Positions 63,936 to 64,000 of a DNA stretch of 64,000 nt are shown here, one piece after another. Position 1 is the first letter of the stretch. Each line of letters opens with the position of its first letter. Position numbers and translations under genes: made by a program. Location: positions 62,001 to 126,000 of the forward strand of contig NZ_JAIOAA010000016.1 of the NCBI RefSeq assembly GCF_019890675.1. The letters are read 5' to 3'. The notes under the pieces were generated by a model, which saw nothing but the letters and a program-made list of their open reading frames with translations, did no database searches and was not told where the DNA came from. The stretch is from Micromonospora sp. PLK6-60 (lineage in GTDB: Bacteria; Actinomycetota; Actinomycetes; Mycobacteriales; Micromonosporaceae).

Positions 63936-64000
63936 ATGACTATGCGTCCCATCCGGATCATCGGTGACCCCGTGCTGCGAACCACCTGCGAGCCGGTGAC
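63936..64000 (+). CDS. def: peptide deformylase, 5' end (continues beyond window)
   Basis: The first 21 residues (MTMRPIRIIGDPVLRTTCEP) match the N-terminus of peptide deformylases, where the family motif is DPVLRT. The catalytic region lies outside the window. TAGCCT (63923-63928) lies 7 nt before the ATG and overlaps the TetR stop codon, so a leaderless transcript is likely. It removes the formyl group from new proteins. Confidence 0.8.
   Translation, partial: MTMRPIRIIGDPVLRTTCEPV

Noticed and set aside
1..64000. CRISPR array or prophage
   Set aside because: No regularly spaced direct repeats and no structural, integrase or terminase genes were seen.

Overview
The window is chromosomal DNA from a very high-GC actinomycete, most likely a member of the Micromonosporaceae. 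The evidence is a mycothiol-dependent dehydrogenase, GarA, FtsR and DUF881 genes, many GTG starts, several leaderless-type promoters and Micromonospora-like palindromic repeats. No phage, plasmid, CRISPR array or large biosynthetic cluster is visible. Genes are densely packed, mostly in short operons joined by ATGA or GTGA overlaps. Product calls rest on motifs and family knowledge; no database was searched.

Left part (1-16.4 kb): the end of rtcB with convergent archease, metallo-hydrolases, a LysE exporter with a B3/B4-domain protein, a MocR/PdxR regulator, and a WYL regulator facing two small genes across a palindrome. A flavin monooxygenase/SDR pair, a FeS-type photolyase, mycothiol formaldehyde detoxification, a MEDS-STAS sensor/TrmO-like pair, a VOC protein and a DUF3626 protein follow.

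16.4-29.6 kb: three paralogous exported lysozyme-like/transglycosylase-like proteins. Two of them (18.2 and 29.0 kb) are almost identical and share about 390 bp of upstream DNA, a promoter, a terminator and nearby palindromic repeats, so this is a recent segmental duplication. Between them lie a hydrolase/PH-like pair with a divergent regulator, a DHA2 exporter, a geranylgeranyl-reductase-like flavoprotein, a Tat-exported 5'-nucleotidase, an SDR and a nucleotidyltransferase pair.

29.9-38.8 kb: a selenocysteine module. A three-subunit membrane formate dehydrogenase has an in-frame UGA followed at the canonical distance by a bacterial SECIS hairpin, and it is followed by selC (tRNA-Sec), selA and selB. 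selD and fdhD are not in the window.

38.9-44.3 kb: small stress and hypothetical genes, a MITE-like element inserted exactly at a CTAG shared by two convergent stop codons, a HhH-GPD glycosylase, a tandem UspA protein, a SpoIIE/PP2C phosphatase and a MarR regulator.

44.3-58.7 kb: a block that matches the conserved actinobacterial pgsA2-DUF881-SBP-DUF881-gcvH-garA-ftsR-DUF151-merR-gcvP order. It is interrupted before gcvP by a nitric oxide synthase-like gene, a flavohemoglobin-like gene and a DivIVA-like coiled-coil gene in one coupled operon, and then by an SDR and a sirtuin. gcvP has a glycine riboswitch. The NOS-flavohemoglobin operon is the strongest candidate here for an unusual system.

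58.7-64 kb: a DUF5999 protein, a PabB-like enzyme, proline iminopeptidase, a DrrAB-type ABC exporter with a divergent TetR regulator and operator, and the start of peptide deformylase.
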